NCBI RefSeq assembly: GCF_003369915.1
Contig: NC_046674.1
Location: 3,596,001 to 3,660,000 of the forward strand
DNA length: 64,000 nt
Origin: Drosophila miranda
Taxonomy: Eukaryota > Arthropoda > Insecta > Diptera > Drosophilidae
Direction: 5' to 3'
Each line of letters starts with the position of its first letter. The first letter of the stretch is position 1. Below are positions 22,370-35,137 of the stretch, piece after piece. Made by a program: the position numbers and the translations under genes. Below the pieces are notes generated by a model. The model saw only the letters and a program-made list of their open reading frames with translations, was not told the origin of the DNA and did no database searches.

Positions 22370-24967
22370 GTAAGCGGACCCCTGCACACTTGGCTGCACT
22401 TATTTTTGTAGACTTTTAAGTTGTTAAATTTGATATTTTTTGTGTAAGGGGCCATTTCCGCATCTCTGACTCGAAGCAAGGCGAGCCGAGGCGAGTTCAA
22501 TGCACCCTGGTGACTTCTGCTGGCGAAAATAGTTGCCATGTGGAGGCCGAGCCGCTGGCGACACGAGGCCCGGCACCCAAGTCCCCGTTGATTCGTTGCC
22601 ATGCCCACATGCAGCAGCATCATCAGAAATGTTGGATCATGATGATGATAGCATGGCGGTGGCGATGGCGATGGGGGGACCACAATTTGCCTGGTGTTAT
22701 TTTTATCTCATGTTCTGTGCTTGGGCGGACAGCTCACATGGCGGCCGTCCGTCAGCTCCGTTCTCCTGCAGTTGGGCTCTGTTGCAAGTGCAAGTTTCAG
22801 TTTATTTATTAACTCTGCCCGGCCATCTGTTCTTTTTCCAATTCCTCTAATTGCACGAAATTGATTTCCCATTAATATTAATCTACCAAGCGTTTTGCGA
22901 CTCAGCCACAGCCACGGCCGAAATGTGAAGCCTTGGGGCACGCAAACCACTTGCCTTGTCCTTGCCAGGTGTTCAAGGATGTGGCCACTGGCCAGGCGCT
23001 GAGTGCTTTATTGCTGGCCCCCACGAATCAGATTTTTAGCTTTTTGGCTAGCTGCCCACTCCTCAAATGCAAAATGAAATGGAAATTGAAATGATGTGCC
23101 GCTGTCGGGCCATTATGAGACCTGTCATCCGTCCGCAGTCTCCTCCGTTGTGCGTCGCCGACGTCGTCGTCGTCAGGTCACATGATCTCCCCCATGCAGA
23201 GGTTATTTTTATTTGGAAACGCAGTCGCAGCGCTGCTGTGGCCCGACAATTTGTATGTTTTATTGTTTTTGTGCAGCAAATTGGCTATGCAGCTGCAGTG
23301 GCAGTGCCAGTTGTCTCCTGGTGCTACAACTGACGCGGGGAGCCTATTTTTAGGTGCCTTTAGAGCCACAGAACCCACGTCATGCCTCATGTCTTTGGGG
23401 CATTCTTTCATAATAACCATTTCCCGATGGGCAGAGGTCTTAATTTTTGCCGGCCCTCACTTAGGTGTCTCATTTGATCTTCCCATATCCCTACCCTACC
23501 TAGTATAACTGAATGGATGGATGGATATATGTACATATGTATATGCATACCTAAATGTAGTGTACATACACACTACATACGCAATGTACAGATAAATATT
23601 GTGTGTTCGTTCTGTTGGCTCGCGTCTATGCAGAAAAAAAATGGATTTTGGCAAGCGTCGCTTTTGGCAACATATTGTTTAACAAACAAAAGACTAGAAA
23701 AAATACATGTGTAGATTACTGTTTCGAATACATACATGCAGCTTTGTATGATCTGTTGCAATCCATGGTTAATTAGTCATTGCTCCCCATGCCTCACACG
23801 TCGAAAAAGCCAAAAAAATGTTCCATTATAACAATAATTTCACTGCTAATTGACCTGGAATGAGTGCGCTTTGGGGGCGGGGAAGGAACTCGTGCTTGGC
23901 TAGCCTCAAATTGATCTAATTAATAACACAATATTTAAAATGGTTTACTCGTTTTTTTGGCACTCGTTTTTCGCAGACCCCCAAAATAGCAATCTATTCT
24001 AGATTGACGGAATTGCCTGGCCTGGCCTCCAACATTGCTACCGCAATCAGTCAGTGACTAAGTGCCTCTAACACTGCGGACCGCAATGAGAGTGTTATGC
24101 AAGTTTTTCCCGCATCGTGTGTGGATAAAGATACGATTGCGATTACATTTAGTACATGGAATAGAAGCCCCTCTGGCTTTTTAAATAAGCTCTCGCTATC
24201 TCGCTCTGTCTCTCTGTGGTGGCTGAATCAAGCGCGGCTTCCTCTCAAAGCAGAGGCTTGTCACATGAATTTCCCCAGCTCAAATTGTGTGTGAGTCGAG
24301 TATATACATATGTATATAATGTATTTATTATATAGTATGCAAGCACACACATGCTAAGTGCTTTCTCAACTGTGTGTCAACAGTAACGAAAATGTTGCCA
24401 TTGTATTGTATCTAAAGCTTGTTTCGCAAGCATTCCAAGGTCGCTCCCCATGTATTTAGTATAGGTTTCGCTTTCTTCCTGCACTTGTTAGAAGGGTAAT
24501 AATTCAGCTGTTTTGTTGTTCCACGGGAAATCCTATCCACCAGTCACTGAGCCCCCAAAGAAGGCGGCGGCTGCAAGATGAAAAAGCTCATGGTTGGGAT
24601 GAGCGCATTTACGTAATTTCAGCGCCACTCGAAAGCCGCGTCGCAACGAAAATGAAAACGAAAAGTAAATTGAAAATGCGAAAGCGTGCCCCCAACCAGT
24701 GGGATCGATGACAGTTCTGGATTATATAAGTATCCTGCGGCGGTGGCCAGCCTTTTAATACGTATCAAACGTTAATCTCTGCATATATGTGGTATTTCTT
24801 TGAATATCTTTGGATATTTATTATTTGATTGTTGAAACGGTCATTGAATATACTCGAACGTTGTGTACATATGTATGTTTTTAATGGCTGCCTGTGGAGA
24901 ATGGAAAGGAAAATTCGTGTGCCGCGCGGGAAAGAAAATGTTGTGTGTGTTTTTTGAAAACAGCACA

Positions 24968-25845
24968 TTAGTGTGGTGGAGGAGGATAGAGACCGTATAG
25001 ATCGTCCGATGTTTGCTGCGCATTGCATAAATTTTCGTTGGCAACTGTTCAAATATTTTCCCTCAGTTTTTCATTTAGTAACAAATGAATATGTTCGATG
25101 TTCTGTTGGGGCTCCCTCACACCTAGATACATGCATATAACTAGATATATACGTATATGTACCCTCGTCTATGTTGTGGAGGCATTCAATATCAAGTTCA
25201 AGACTTTTGTTAGAGATCGTGCAAGCGATTATACATTAACCATCTATCTGATTTGTTTATTTGTTTCACTTCTAAGTCAGAATATCATTGTTCTTTTCGT
25301 ATTATTATAAGGTATAGATTGTATGTATGTACGAAGGCGAATGTTTAATATAACTATGGCTTGCTTACCCCTTAGTCTTACCCCAATCTTTTCTATAAAT
25401 TTCTTTACATTTTATCGTGATATTTTCAAGAATTTTTCATTTTTATATAGCGCGGTATCAGTGCCAAAATTTATGGCTACGTCCATGGTTTGTTTTTGCC
25501 TTAGATCATGACAACCACAGCGACACAATATGCATATATATATATATATATATAAACATACATATGTATACATGTATGTACTGTATTTCCGAAGCTGTTT
25601 ATTGGGGAATATGAGGCCCCATCTGGTCAAATAATAAGCTCCCTCCGATGGTCCGCTTAAACTGTTTATTCAACATTTCACGCATTTTTGAGTGGGGCTT
25701 GGCTTTGTTGAATCATCCCAAATTTTGCCAGTTCTTGGATGAGAAGAGAGTAGAGTAGAGCTAATTTGTGCCACTTACTCGTACTCATACCTTTATTAAT
25801 TTCATCGCGGGGGCTTCGCTCGAAGCGATGTCGTCTGCTGCTCAT
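24968..25845 (-). CDS. Candidate nested three-exon small protein gene (about 60 residues)
   Basis: This is a tentative antisense gene. Exon 25791-25845 has ATG and encodes MSSRRHRFERSPRDEINK before a phase-1 donor, G|GTATGAG. Exon 25572-25622 follows TTTGACCAG and encodes GASYSPINSFGNTVHT with a weak phase-1 donor in a TA/CA repeat. Exon 24968-25044 follows GAACAG and ends QQTSDDLYGLYPPPPH then TAA. Phases agree across all junctions. Doubts are the weak second donor and the missing pyrimidine tract before the last exon. No family is recognised. An alternative is that only the first exon is real and belongs to another transcript. Confidence 0.25.
25534..25554 (+). repeat. (TA)n microsatellite
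   Basis: An uninterrupted AT dinucleotide tract lies in the large Argk1 intron. Confidence 0.9.
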
Positions 25846-26257
25846 AATTAAGCAATGAAAACTATTTGCATTCGTATGGGTGTGGTGTGTATCTAACACA
25901 CCCACCAATTGACGACGCTGCAGCGGTGGCAGGCAGAGTTATTCAAGCACACAGATACAGATACAGCCTGCCTGCAGGCTCGCTCTTGTGGCCTCTCGCT
26001 CCTACACCCGGAATGAAGCAATGCAATGCAGTTTTCTAGCTGTTTGCGCTGCCAGCACTTTCCTTTTCTTTGCCAGCGACAGCGGTCCCGTCCCTCTATG
26101 TATGGATGTGTGCGTGCGTGTGGCTGAAGAGCTTTTAGTGCCTGTGTTTGTGTGTGTGTTGTTGCTGTCGCCCTCTTTGGCAGAACGAAAGCTTTACTTT
26201 TTCTGCTTCTATGTCATACGTCACGTCCTACGTCAATGGGGAGCTGGGGCTGCCACT

Positions 26258-26278
26258 ACACACACACACACACACACG
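26258..26278 (+). repeat. (AC)n microsatellite
   Basis: An AC tract is preceded by GCTGCCACTACACAC, which recurs about 48 bp downstream. The tract lies inside a short local direct duplication. Confidence 0.85.
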
Positions 26279-27593
26279 CAGGTGAGGCAGAGCGGTAAGC
26301 TGCCACTACACACAGATACGGTGGCAGAGCGGCAGCAGAAGCAGCAGAGGCACGCCAGGAGGCAAGCAGGCTTCCAACACTCGCACAACCACACCACTGC
26401 ACCACTGGCCGTAGCTTTTTCTCTCTGTGTCTCTGCTGTGCTGCTTGGCGTGCGTCTGTGTGTGTGTTGGTGTGGTTTGAAAGTGAAAGAAGAAGGGAGC
26501 GCTGCTGTCGCCGCTCTGCCAGCGCTGGCCCCAACGTTGCTGCCTCACTTAGTACGAACTGACTGCAATCCGTTGAGTCAAAGAACAGAATAATTCTGAT
26601 CATTGTATCGTTGGACGTTGAATTCTACGGTTGCAAAGGTGAGCCGTTCTCCAACCAAAAAATATATTGCAAATCAAGTGAAAATATACTAAAGATACTA
26701 AAGATAATACTTAGTGATTTTATCTAGAGTTAAATATTTAAGTTTTGTGGCATCTAAAAGTTTATTTTCTGCCTAACAATCTGTTTAATCAACTTCAACA
26801 ATTCCTTTGGTTTTTGTGAGTGGAGAGTGCATCCTGTTTGTGTGTGTTTATTTTTATTTTCTTGGCTTGGTGCTGTTTTGCTGTTTCCATCCAAGAAGTA
26901 ATATGCATTTTTTTGTATTTTTTTTTTTATATATATACCGAGAAGATCACCCGCTGAGTCACCTTAATACTCAATACTGAGTGCATTTATTGCAATACGA
27001 GCAATCCCAAAAGCCAAATGACAGAAAACCGGTTACCGGCAAAGCCTCAAGTTTATACCGAGTATTTAGTTACGTCGTTATGCAGTTTTCAGATATTTTT
27101 TTGTTCGTGTTTTTTTGCCAAGTAGTTTTGCCAAACTAGTTTGGCCCTGTCATGGTCTGGCAAACGTGCTACCCGCCCTGGTTGTCTGCCTGTCCGTTTG
27201 TCTGTTTGTCCGTTGTGCAATTTTTGCGGCCAAATGCCAATGAACGGCGTACCGGACTGTACCGCAGAATGCGGCTGCTTGCCAATTACCGGGAGGGTTA
27301 CTGCAGTTTAAGGTCGATCGTTCATTGGCTTGCACAAGAAAGTATCATTATTGCAACGTTCTATGTTATATGCCAATTCAATACCGATAAGATATTGTGG
27401 GCTTGTTAACGTGCTGTTCTCACACGTCTAATAGATAAGAGAAGAGGCGACGGCAGCGACGACGGCGGCGAAAGAGAACCACTTTCAGTTAGTACTTTGC
27501 TGGCTTCGTGCCCTGAACTTGCCCTCCCCCGCCCGGCCATGGGCCGTGGGCTATAATAAGAATTGTTCGTTTTGAGCAATAAAATATACTCAC

Positions 27594-27697
27594 TTTCGCG
27601 GTCAATGCCAGGCGATTGCATAATCAAAATGTATAGCTTATCGTCTTCTAGATATTGTATCTGCCAATTTTTGCACAATTTACTGAATAATGCTGGG
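27594..27697 (-). other. Candidate antisense coding exon
   Basis: On the minus strand an acceptor, TTTCGGTCAG, opens a frame that reads PALFSKLCKNWQIQYLEDD and then KLYILIMQSPGIDRE. It closes at a phase-1 donor, GAAA|GTGAGTAT, close to consensus. The frame is open well beyond both ends. No family is recognised. Confidence 0.25.
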
Positions 27698-28889
27698 CTG
27701 ACCGAAATCAAATCACAGGAATGCGCACAGCACACCCACAGCCGAAGCGCAAGGCAGCAAATTTTCGATTATATAATCCTGCCTAGCATTGCCTGCCTAC
27801 AGTTTGATGGGGACTGAGCGTGCGGGCGGTTGGCCAAATTTAGTGCCTGAACCAACAGCGGGAGCAGCCGTTTCGGGCTCGAGTTGATATATTGCCGGCT
27901 GCTAAAAATACAACCCCGCCAAAGCAAATAAGCTAAACAAAAGCACCAACATAGCCACAGATACGTATACGCATACGCATTTCCCTATACCAGATAGATA
28001 GGGTAGTACAATATGGTGGGTTCTGGGGAGATGCAATAGGCAGCATACCATAGACACACCATACTATACCATACCTGAGAGCCATAGCTTCACAAAAATT
28101 CCAAAGGTATAGGCTATGGCACACACACATCAGCTGACACGGGAATGGGAATTGGGCAATTCTACTCACTAGTGAATTTTATTTAACAAACAAATAGCGT
28201 ATAACATTTGTTGTACGAATTGCTTCTCTGGTACTGGCACATGGCTGTTAATTATTCAATTGAGATCCATTTAAGTGAAATGAATAGAAATGGAAAATGC
28301 TGGAAAAGACAGCCTCAAATGTACATATATGTGTATGTAGAAGAGGAACACGATTATCTTTTCAAACATTGGGAAAAACAATTTCCACCCCTCTAGCCTA
28401 GATAGTTAACAGGCTAACGCTTCTCGTTGTATTCGATGGCTAAACAGAAGGCTTTATATTGCACTATTATATAATCAAAGCTGGGGTTGGGTCTCGGTTC
28501 AGTTCGGTTCGGTTCGGTTCTTTTTTGCACAGACAGGAAATGGCGACAGCCAATCAATTCCACAAAATACGATTTCTGCTTAATTTTTCTCATAATTTAT
28601 TTGACAGAAAATAAATTAATATTTTGACTGGGCTAGAATTTCAGACAAACAACGAATAAACGAATCAAATTGCTGAAAAGCTGTCGGCGGTGGTGGGAAG
28701 AGAAAGGAATTCAGCATTTTCGAAGCGACTGTAGCTGAGCGAAAGCTCAACGGCAGAAACGGAAAAGAGAGAACTTTTGAAATTTTCAAACTTTACAGGA
28801 CTTACCTGCAATCAAAAAATCAGATAAAGCTTTTGGAAAAGCTCATAGAAAATCAGTTAAAAGCTTTATGTTTTACACAGTGGTTAGAG

Positions 28890-29176
28890 CTACATGCAAA
28901 TGTAAAATACATGTAGAATTGATTTGTAGAAACAGAGTCGTGTAGTGACAGTCCTGCTCTTGCATTTTCTATAAAGATCACCCTTATTTCCCGGAATATC
29001 TAGTACTAGTACAGCATGCATATATAGCGTCAGCCCCTTGCTGGCTGTTGTATAGCTTAATGAAATGTCGTCCGACTCTCGCTGATTGTCTTCCCAGACA
29101 GCAGACAAATTTAAATCAACGACATCCGGGTAATGAGTGAGAAATGCCAGGAAAATATTTTGCGCCACTTGCTGGT
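28890..29176 (-). other. Candidate antisense terminal exon, 94 codons
   Basis: A strong minus-strand acceptor, with a long T-run and ATTTTGCAG, is followed by an open frame to TAG at 28890. It reads QQVAQNIFLAFLTHYPDVV, then DLNLSAVWEDNQRESDD and SLSYTTASKGLTLYMHA. Composition is protein-like. There is no in-frame ATG near its start, so it needs an upstream exon (incoming phase 1). No family is recognised. Confidence 0.35.
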
Positions 29177-32100
29177 CTGCAAAATAAAAAAAAAATATGC
29201 AAAAGAATATGTATTTTATTTGATGTTTATATCTTTAGTTTTTACACACCTAAGAAGATTCTATATATGGTATATGTATATATATATGTATTGTGTGTGT
29301 GCGCCTTCCTAATTGAGTGTGAGATGCTTTGACGTTTTGCCAAAAGAATTTTAATTAAATTACGAGCCATGGCAGCAGGCAAAGAGAACTAAATAAAGAT
29401 GAGATCCCAAAATTACTTGGAAATGCGGGCGACCAGCGGCAGGCCTCAATCAATGCTCACGCCCCTAAATACCTACCCCTATACGTTCCCCCATATTTTA
29501 ATAAGAGCTTTATGTTGAAATGCTGCTGGCTGGCACGGGCATGGGCCAGTCTCAACTTGTATTAATGTCTGGCCCAGTAGGGGCCCAATTCATGGATGGT
29601 AATGAATGTGTGAACAATGTAGGCTGTCTGTCCCGCCTGTCAGCTACCTCTTATTAAAAGCTTGACCAGTTTTGGGCTGTCTGCAGAGTCAGCCGCCAAT
29701 TTCTCGTTGCAATCGCTTACGTATTCGGACTAAAGCGACGACAACGCTTGCGATGTCCAATTTCCCGAAATAAATTTCGAATTATTTTCGTGCACTTTGC
29801 CAATTTCTTTGTGCAATCGACTGGCCAGGCCAGGCCAATGGTTTATGCAATTAAAAAAGGAAGGCAAACTATTTCAGCGATTTCTCGGGTGAACGAACCA
29901 CCAGAGTGGCCATAAACATATACTGCCCATTGCACTGGCTAAACGGCTGCCTGCCAATTTCGGTTTATTCGATTGTTTTTGGCATCGATTCTTTCGGAGG
30001 CAACTTGTACCATAACTTATTTTATAGTTTCTTGGCCAGCCAAAAGACCGCCTTGTGGCTGGAAGACTGTTTGCTCACATCTCACGCTATCTAATCGGCG
30101 GGATGGCAGCTCCTCTGCTTCCTCTGATCGTGTCCCAGACGGAGAGACAGCTGCAGCCCTGATTGCCATTTGAAAGTGCCTAAGCTTATCAGGGCCAAAA
30201 GCTTATCTTGGCCAACAACAAGCTCACTCTCTCTCTCTCTCTCACTTGATCTCATTCAACTCTCTTTTTATTGGGGCTCTACCTATTTGTGGCACTCTCT
30301 GTGTTACTCTTTTTTCAGCTCTGACGGAGTCGCATTCAGTAATTTTCAGTGCCAGTCATTCGCGAATTGTTGTTAAGCCTTGACGGTTGCAAAAATCACA
30401 AAAACTAGAGAAGTCGTGCCGATTGCGTGATACCATTATAAAGCATAAAGGCTCTAATTTCTCCTAATTCAAAGTTGGTGACGCGTGTGTGATTAGAGAG
30501 CGAGAGCTTCCCTATGACACTAATGACAATAATAGGGGTTTGATAGGCTGAGCTGCTCTGCACAGACTTTCATTCTGCCACTGATCTGATCCGATCCGAT
30601 TCGATCCTGCTTGCTTGCTTCCTTCGGGGGTTGCCTGCTGCATATCCTTGTGACCCCTTCGGTGGTGGTGGTTGTGGTTGTGGTTGTGGTTGTGTACTTC
30701 ATCGTTACGGCGGTTGCATAACGAAATCAGTATTTTAATTTGATTTGCTTGTCCTTGAAGGACCTGCCTTTCAATCTGCCCGTTCTTCCAGTCAGTGGGG
30801 TTTTTCCTTCGTTTGTCCCCCCCCCCCTTTATGTGTATGTGTGTGCTCCAGTTTCATCAAGTCAATCTTTCATTGACTATCGGGCAGGGCACTCGAGTTA
30901 ATTGATAAGTTCCAAACGCACCTAAGTCAGCTGCCATTTATGGCCATTATTATTATCTTTCGAGATTTTAGCACTCGTAGAACTCGTATTCGTATTTGTA
31001 CACCCTATAACCAGTCCCCAGTGCGTTGCAATTAGCGAAGCTCCTCCACTATCTTTAGAGGGCATTAACAAGCCTAAGTTTACTCATTCAAAGTGGAGGG
31101 CCGACAGTACAAACTCGTATGACTCCCGAATGGTAGGTGGCCTGTAAGTTTCCACAATCAATAACGGCTGCACAGACAGAGCAGAGCAGAGGGAGGAGGA
31201 GGAGGCTCAGAGGTGGGGCTGAGTTGGCAAAGTGTTTTCCATTTCAAATCAATATTTACAAAAGCACCAGACGGACGAATGGAAAACGGAGATGGAAAGA
31301 AAACTGATCGATCGTTGGCGATTACTCACCCTGGAGAAGGAATGACTGTCACTGACTTTGCCACTGACTGACACCCTGTCTGGCCGTGTAATTGAAGCTG
31401 CAAATGAAATTAGCCAAAACAAAACAAAAGTCTGAAATAAGAGGTGGCCGACTAAGGCCGGGTCTGGGGCTGGGGCATGGGATGTGGTTCGGGCAAAGTA
31501 AATGAAATTTTTCACGAACTAATGTGCACTCGACACGCAATGTCTCTGGTGGCAGCCGGTTTCATTGAACTGAACTGGATCCATTCATCCTATGCCCCCT
31601 TCCCGACTTGGATCAGCCAGCGGCCGGGACTCTCCTGGAAGTACTGACAGGACCGAACCTCCTTTCGCATAACACACAATGGATTATTTAAAGCCTTGAG
31701 TACACGCTTTACCCTGGTCCTGGGAAACCCGCAAGCTGGCTTTAATTTCGATTTACCGAGTAATTGATTTTTTTTTTCTCACTTGAGCCGGCAAAGAAAT
31801 GGAGGGTGGAAAGGGATGGGATGATTGTCTCGTTCATGTCATTACCAGGAGCACATTTCACACTCTGGCACGACACTTGAAGTTGACTTGACCGAACATC
31901 CCTGTCGCCGTCTCCTTTTTTGCGTGTGCTGCTCCTGCTTCTGTCCCTGATCCGGCTCTAGGCTCAACAATTCGCAGCTGCCTACTGCGTCGCGTGCTAT
32001 AAATTTTATTGATTCACTCGAACGAGGCAACGGGTTGGATCTGGTCGTGGTGGGTCTGAGTGGGGTGCGCCCAACGCATCATATAAATATATCCTTCCGC

Positions 32101-32559
32101 ATTATGTAGCCGCTCATCCGGCAACAGTTTGGGCCGGCGCCTGCGGGTAGGCAATGCTGCTGCTGCTGCTGCAACCCTCGACCTCTCGGACCAACCCTCT
32201 CACAGCTAAAATAAAGAAATTGAGAATTTTCGGCAAATACAGCGATGCCTCGCGCTCGCTCTCTCTTGCTCTCTCTGTCTCTGTTGCTGTTTCTCTCTGC
32301 TGAATCCTCTCGTGCTACAAATGCCGACTGTCGGCTATGTGCGGGGCCCATGGATGCGTCAGCTCTCAGTTCCTTTCGATTTGCCGATTGAGTTCGTTCG
32401 TCCAAATCCAAGTTCTCGTAGTCCTTGTAGCCCTCGTTCTCGTTTGTCGAGCAAAACGCGCGCGCTAAACATTGTGCAGACAGCCCACGAAAGAAAAGCA
32501 GTGGCAGAGCAGAGCAGAGCAGCTCTGTACCAATGCCAGTACCAGTAGTAGTCAGCCAA

Positions 32560-33237
32560 CCAAGCAGCAGTCAGCAAGTCCTTTGCTCCCTTCGAAAACG
32601 TTGCGTAGTGTTTGTTTAGTGTAGTATACTTTTGGGCGCGGCAGCTGAAAGCCTGAAAGAGAGTTCGCAGAAAAAAGATATAAATCCGAAAAACCGAACT
32701 AAAATATTAATATTTCTAAAATTGTTGCGTCCGTTATTTTGATACCAACGAAGCAGACCACCAAAAACACCGAAAATCATTGAAAGTCGAAAAGCAATAC
32801 CCATTAAACATTAAGTCAAGCGGCGTGTCTGTGTATCTTTTTTTTTTGTCTGTGGGTTTAAGCGTGATCCGAAGGGAGAGAAAGATACAGATAGAGAGAT
32901 TATAGATCTATATACTATAGTAGAGCTATAGCTACATTGTGATTTCATTTTACCTGCAAAAGCAAAAGCATAAGAAAAAAGAAGATTAATTGGGAATCCT
33001 CCCCAATTTGTATACACACCAACAAAAACACCAACTTTGTGACCAAGCAAACGCCAAATTTTTAAACGTTTTTGAAACTTTACAACCAATCTACAACACA
33101 CACAAAAACACCTACTACAAAATGGGTCTGTGTGCCTCCAAGGATAAGAAGGAGAAGGTGATCGAGGGCGATGTAGCCAACGGAGGAGAGCCCAATGGAA
33201 CCGCAGCCACAGCTGCTGCTGTTGCTGGAGAAGATGG
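32560..33237 (+). CDS. Argk1: Argk1 alternative first coding exon encoding an N-myristoylation signal (CDS 33122-33237)
   Basis: The ATG at 33122 begins MGLCASKDKKEKVIEGD, then an Ala-rich stretch ending AAVAGEDG. Gly2 with Ser6 and Lys7 fits the N-myristoyltransferase consensus, and Cys4 is placed for palmitoylation, as in dually acylated membrane proteins. The exon ends in phase 2 (GG|GTGTGT). It joins the shared exon at 34054 as G-KQDT and then the kinase Met, giving 399 residues. The A-rich sequence from about 32560 to 33121 reads as a 5' UTR with initiator-like AGTCAGC near 32569, so this exon probably has its own promoter. The start of the feature is approximate. It would put phosphagen buffering at the plasma membrane next to ATP users. 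Confidence 0.75.
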
Positions 33238-34053
33238 GTGTGTACATACTAGTTGGGTCTAGTGGTCTTGGTCTTGAGCTAGGCCTAGGGCTTCCCTTTT
33301 GGCCTAGGTCCTAGACGATGGGCGGGCATTGTGTCTGTATCCCTGGATCTGACGTCATGTGTGTGTGTCGTCGTCGATGCAGGACGGGGAGGTATCGGAG
33401 GGACTGCGTGAAGTTGTCTGTGAAAAGCCCCCAAAAATAAAATGCCATACAAAAGTTATTATTGCCCTGAACTTTGGCTGAACCTCTAGCTCGGGCCCTG
33501 GCTCTGACTGGGGGCCGGTTCGTCGCCATGTTGCTGTAGTGCGCATGGCAGAGTCAGAGCCGAGGCGTGTACATTGATATAGTGTGCCGTCGTTTGCATA
33601 TTCAGCGGCAGCCGGCAAAAATGTTTTAGTCAGCCACCACCAAAAGCAGGACACCCGCCAGAGAGAAGAGGCGACACAGAGGAGCTGACAGCAACCACCG
33701 TGTACAAGGCAGCAACCGTACAATCGTACACAAGTGGCGTACGTATGGATCAGGGGTGATGTGATGGGTGATGGGATGGGTGGTGGTAATCGGTAAGAGG
33801 TGAGGGGTGTATGGTGTATTGTGTGGCAGTCGCGTGCCGGCGGGCCAAAGTCGAGAGTGAGCACATGGCCATAACCCCAAAACTAATTGCGGGGACAAAC
33901 AAAAAGGAATTGAGCAAATGCGGGGACATGTTGCCGTCTTTTAGGCGCCACAAACACACGGAATAACAACTTAATGGGAATCTCATATTATTTAGTGCCA
34001 TATACTGCCACGCCCTAAACTAACTGTGTCCGTGTTTTTGTATCCACTTGCAG
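33238..34053 (+). other. Argk1 intron before the catalytic exon
   Basis: The 816-bp intron ends in ATCCACTTGCAG. It holds TGATGGG-type simple repeats around 33755-33800 and no gene. The open frames on its minus strand are Pro/His-rich translations of those repeats. Confidence 0.6.
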
Positions 34054-35137
34054 CAAACAAGACACCATGGTTGACGCTGCTGTTCTCGCTAAACTGGAAG
34101 AGGGCTTTGCCAAGCTGGCCGCCTCCGACTCGAAATCGCTGTTGAAGAAGTACCTGACCAAGGAGGTCTTCGACAACTTGAAGAACAAGGTGACCCCCAC
34201 CTTCAAGTCGACTCTTCTGGATGTGATCCAGTCCGGTCTGGAGAACCACGACTCCGGCGTCGGCATCTATGCCCCCGATGCTGAGTCGTACACAGTGTTC
34301 GCCGATCTGTTCGATCCCATCATTGAGGACTACCATGGTGGCTTCAAGAAGACCGACAAGCACCCGGCCTCGAACTTCGGTGATGTCAAGAGCTTCGGCA
34401 ACGTGGACCCAACCAACGAGTATGTGATCTCTACTCGCGTCCGTTGCGGTCGCTCCATGCAGGGTTATCCTTTCAACCCCTGCTTGACCGAGGCCCAGTA
34501 CAAGGAGATGGAGGGCAAGGTCAGCACCACCCTGTCCGGTCTGGATGGTGAGCTGAAGGGCAAGTTTTACCCCCTGACTGGCATGGAGAAGGGCGTGCAG
34601 CAGCAGCTCATCGATGATCACTTCTTGTTCAAGGAGGGCGATCGATTCCTCCAGGCTGCCAACGCTTGCCGTTACTGGCCCAGCGGCCGTGGCATCTACC
34701 ACAACGATGCCAAGACCTTCCTGGTCTGGTGCAATGAGGAGGATCATCTCCGCATCATCTCCATGCAGCAGGGTGGTGATCTGGGCCAGATTTACACTCG
34801 CCTGGTCACTGCCGTCAACGAGATCGAGAAGCGTGTGCCCTTCAGCCACGACGATCGTCTTGGTTTCTTGACCTTCTGCCCCACCAACTTGGGCACCACC
34901 ATCCGTGCCTCCGTGCACATCAAGGTCCCTAAATTGGCCTCTAACAAGGCCAAGCTCGAGGAAGTTGCCGCCAAGTACAACCTTCAGGTGCGCGGCACCC
35001 GTGGCGAGCACACCGAAGCCGAGGGCGGTGTCTATGACATCTCCAACAAGCGTCGCATGGGTCTCACCGAATACGATGCCGTCAAAGAGATGTACGATGG
35101 CATCACCGAGCTGATCAAGCTTGAGAAGAGCTTGTAA
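34054..35137 (+). CDS. Argk1: Arginine kinase, shared catalytic exon
   Basis: It catalyses reversible phosphate transfer from ATP to L-arginine, buffering ATP in insect muscle, neurons and other tissues. The ATG at 34067 gives the classic 356-residue enzyme, [14 protein letters not shown] to IKLEKSL. Visible signatures are the substrate-specificity loop [23 protein letters not shown] (phosphate-binding arginines), [10 protein letters not shown] (active-site Glu225 in standard numbering), [11 protein letters not shown] (reactive Cys271) and [10 protein letters not shown] (Glu314). The exon begins 13 nt before this ATG with an in-frame KQDT codon run, so upstream coding exons can extend the protein. 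Codon use is strongly GC-ending, as in highly expressed fly genes. AATAAA signals at about 35223 and 35642 mark two likely 3' ends. Confidence 0.97.

Larger units (their letters stand above)
22370..33121 (+). other. Large Argk1 intron: no recognised coding gene
   Basis: This 10.7-kb stretch lies between the second long-form exon and the MGLC exon. It contains microsatellites and possible promoters: a TATATAAG at 24723-24730 and a possible leader exon ending at the donor CAAAG|GTGAGC near 26638. Several minus-strand coding-like segments are listed separately. Long plus-strand frames such as 25988-26593 are low-complexity translations. Confidence 0.5.

Noticed and set aside
25988..26593. 201-codon plus-strand frame
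   Set aside because: It runs through a CA microsatellite and TG-rich DNA. The translation is His/Thr and Cys/Val low-complexity without homology or splice context.
33992..35011. 339-codon open frame on the minus strand across the Argk1 catalytic exon
   Set aside because: It is the antisense shadow of a GC-ending, highly biased coding exon. Its protein has the Leu/Val/Gly/His composition typical of such shadows and no domain.
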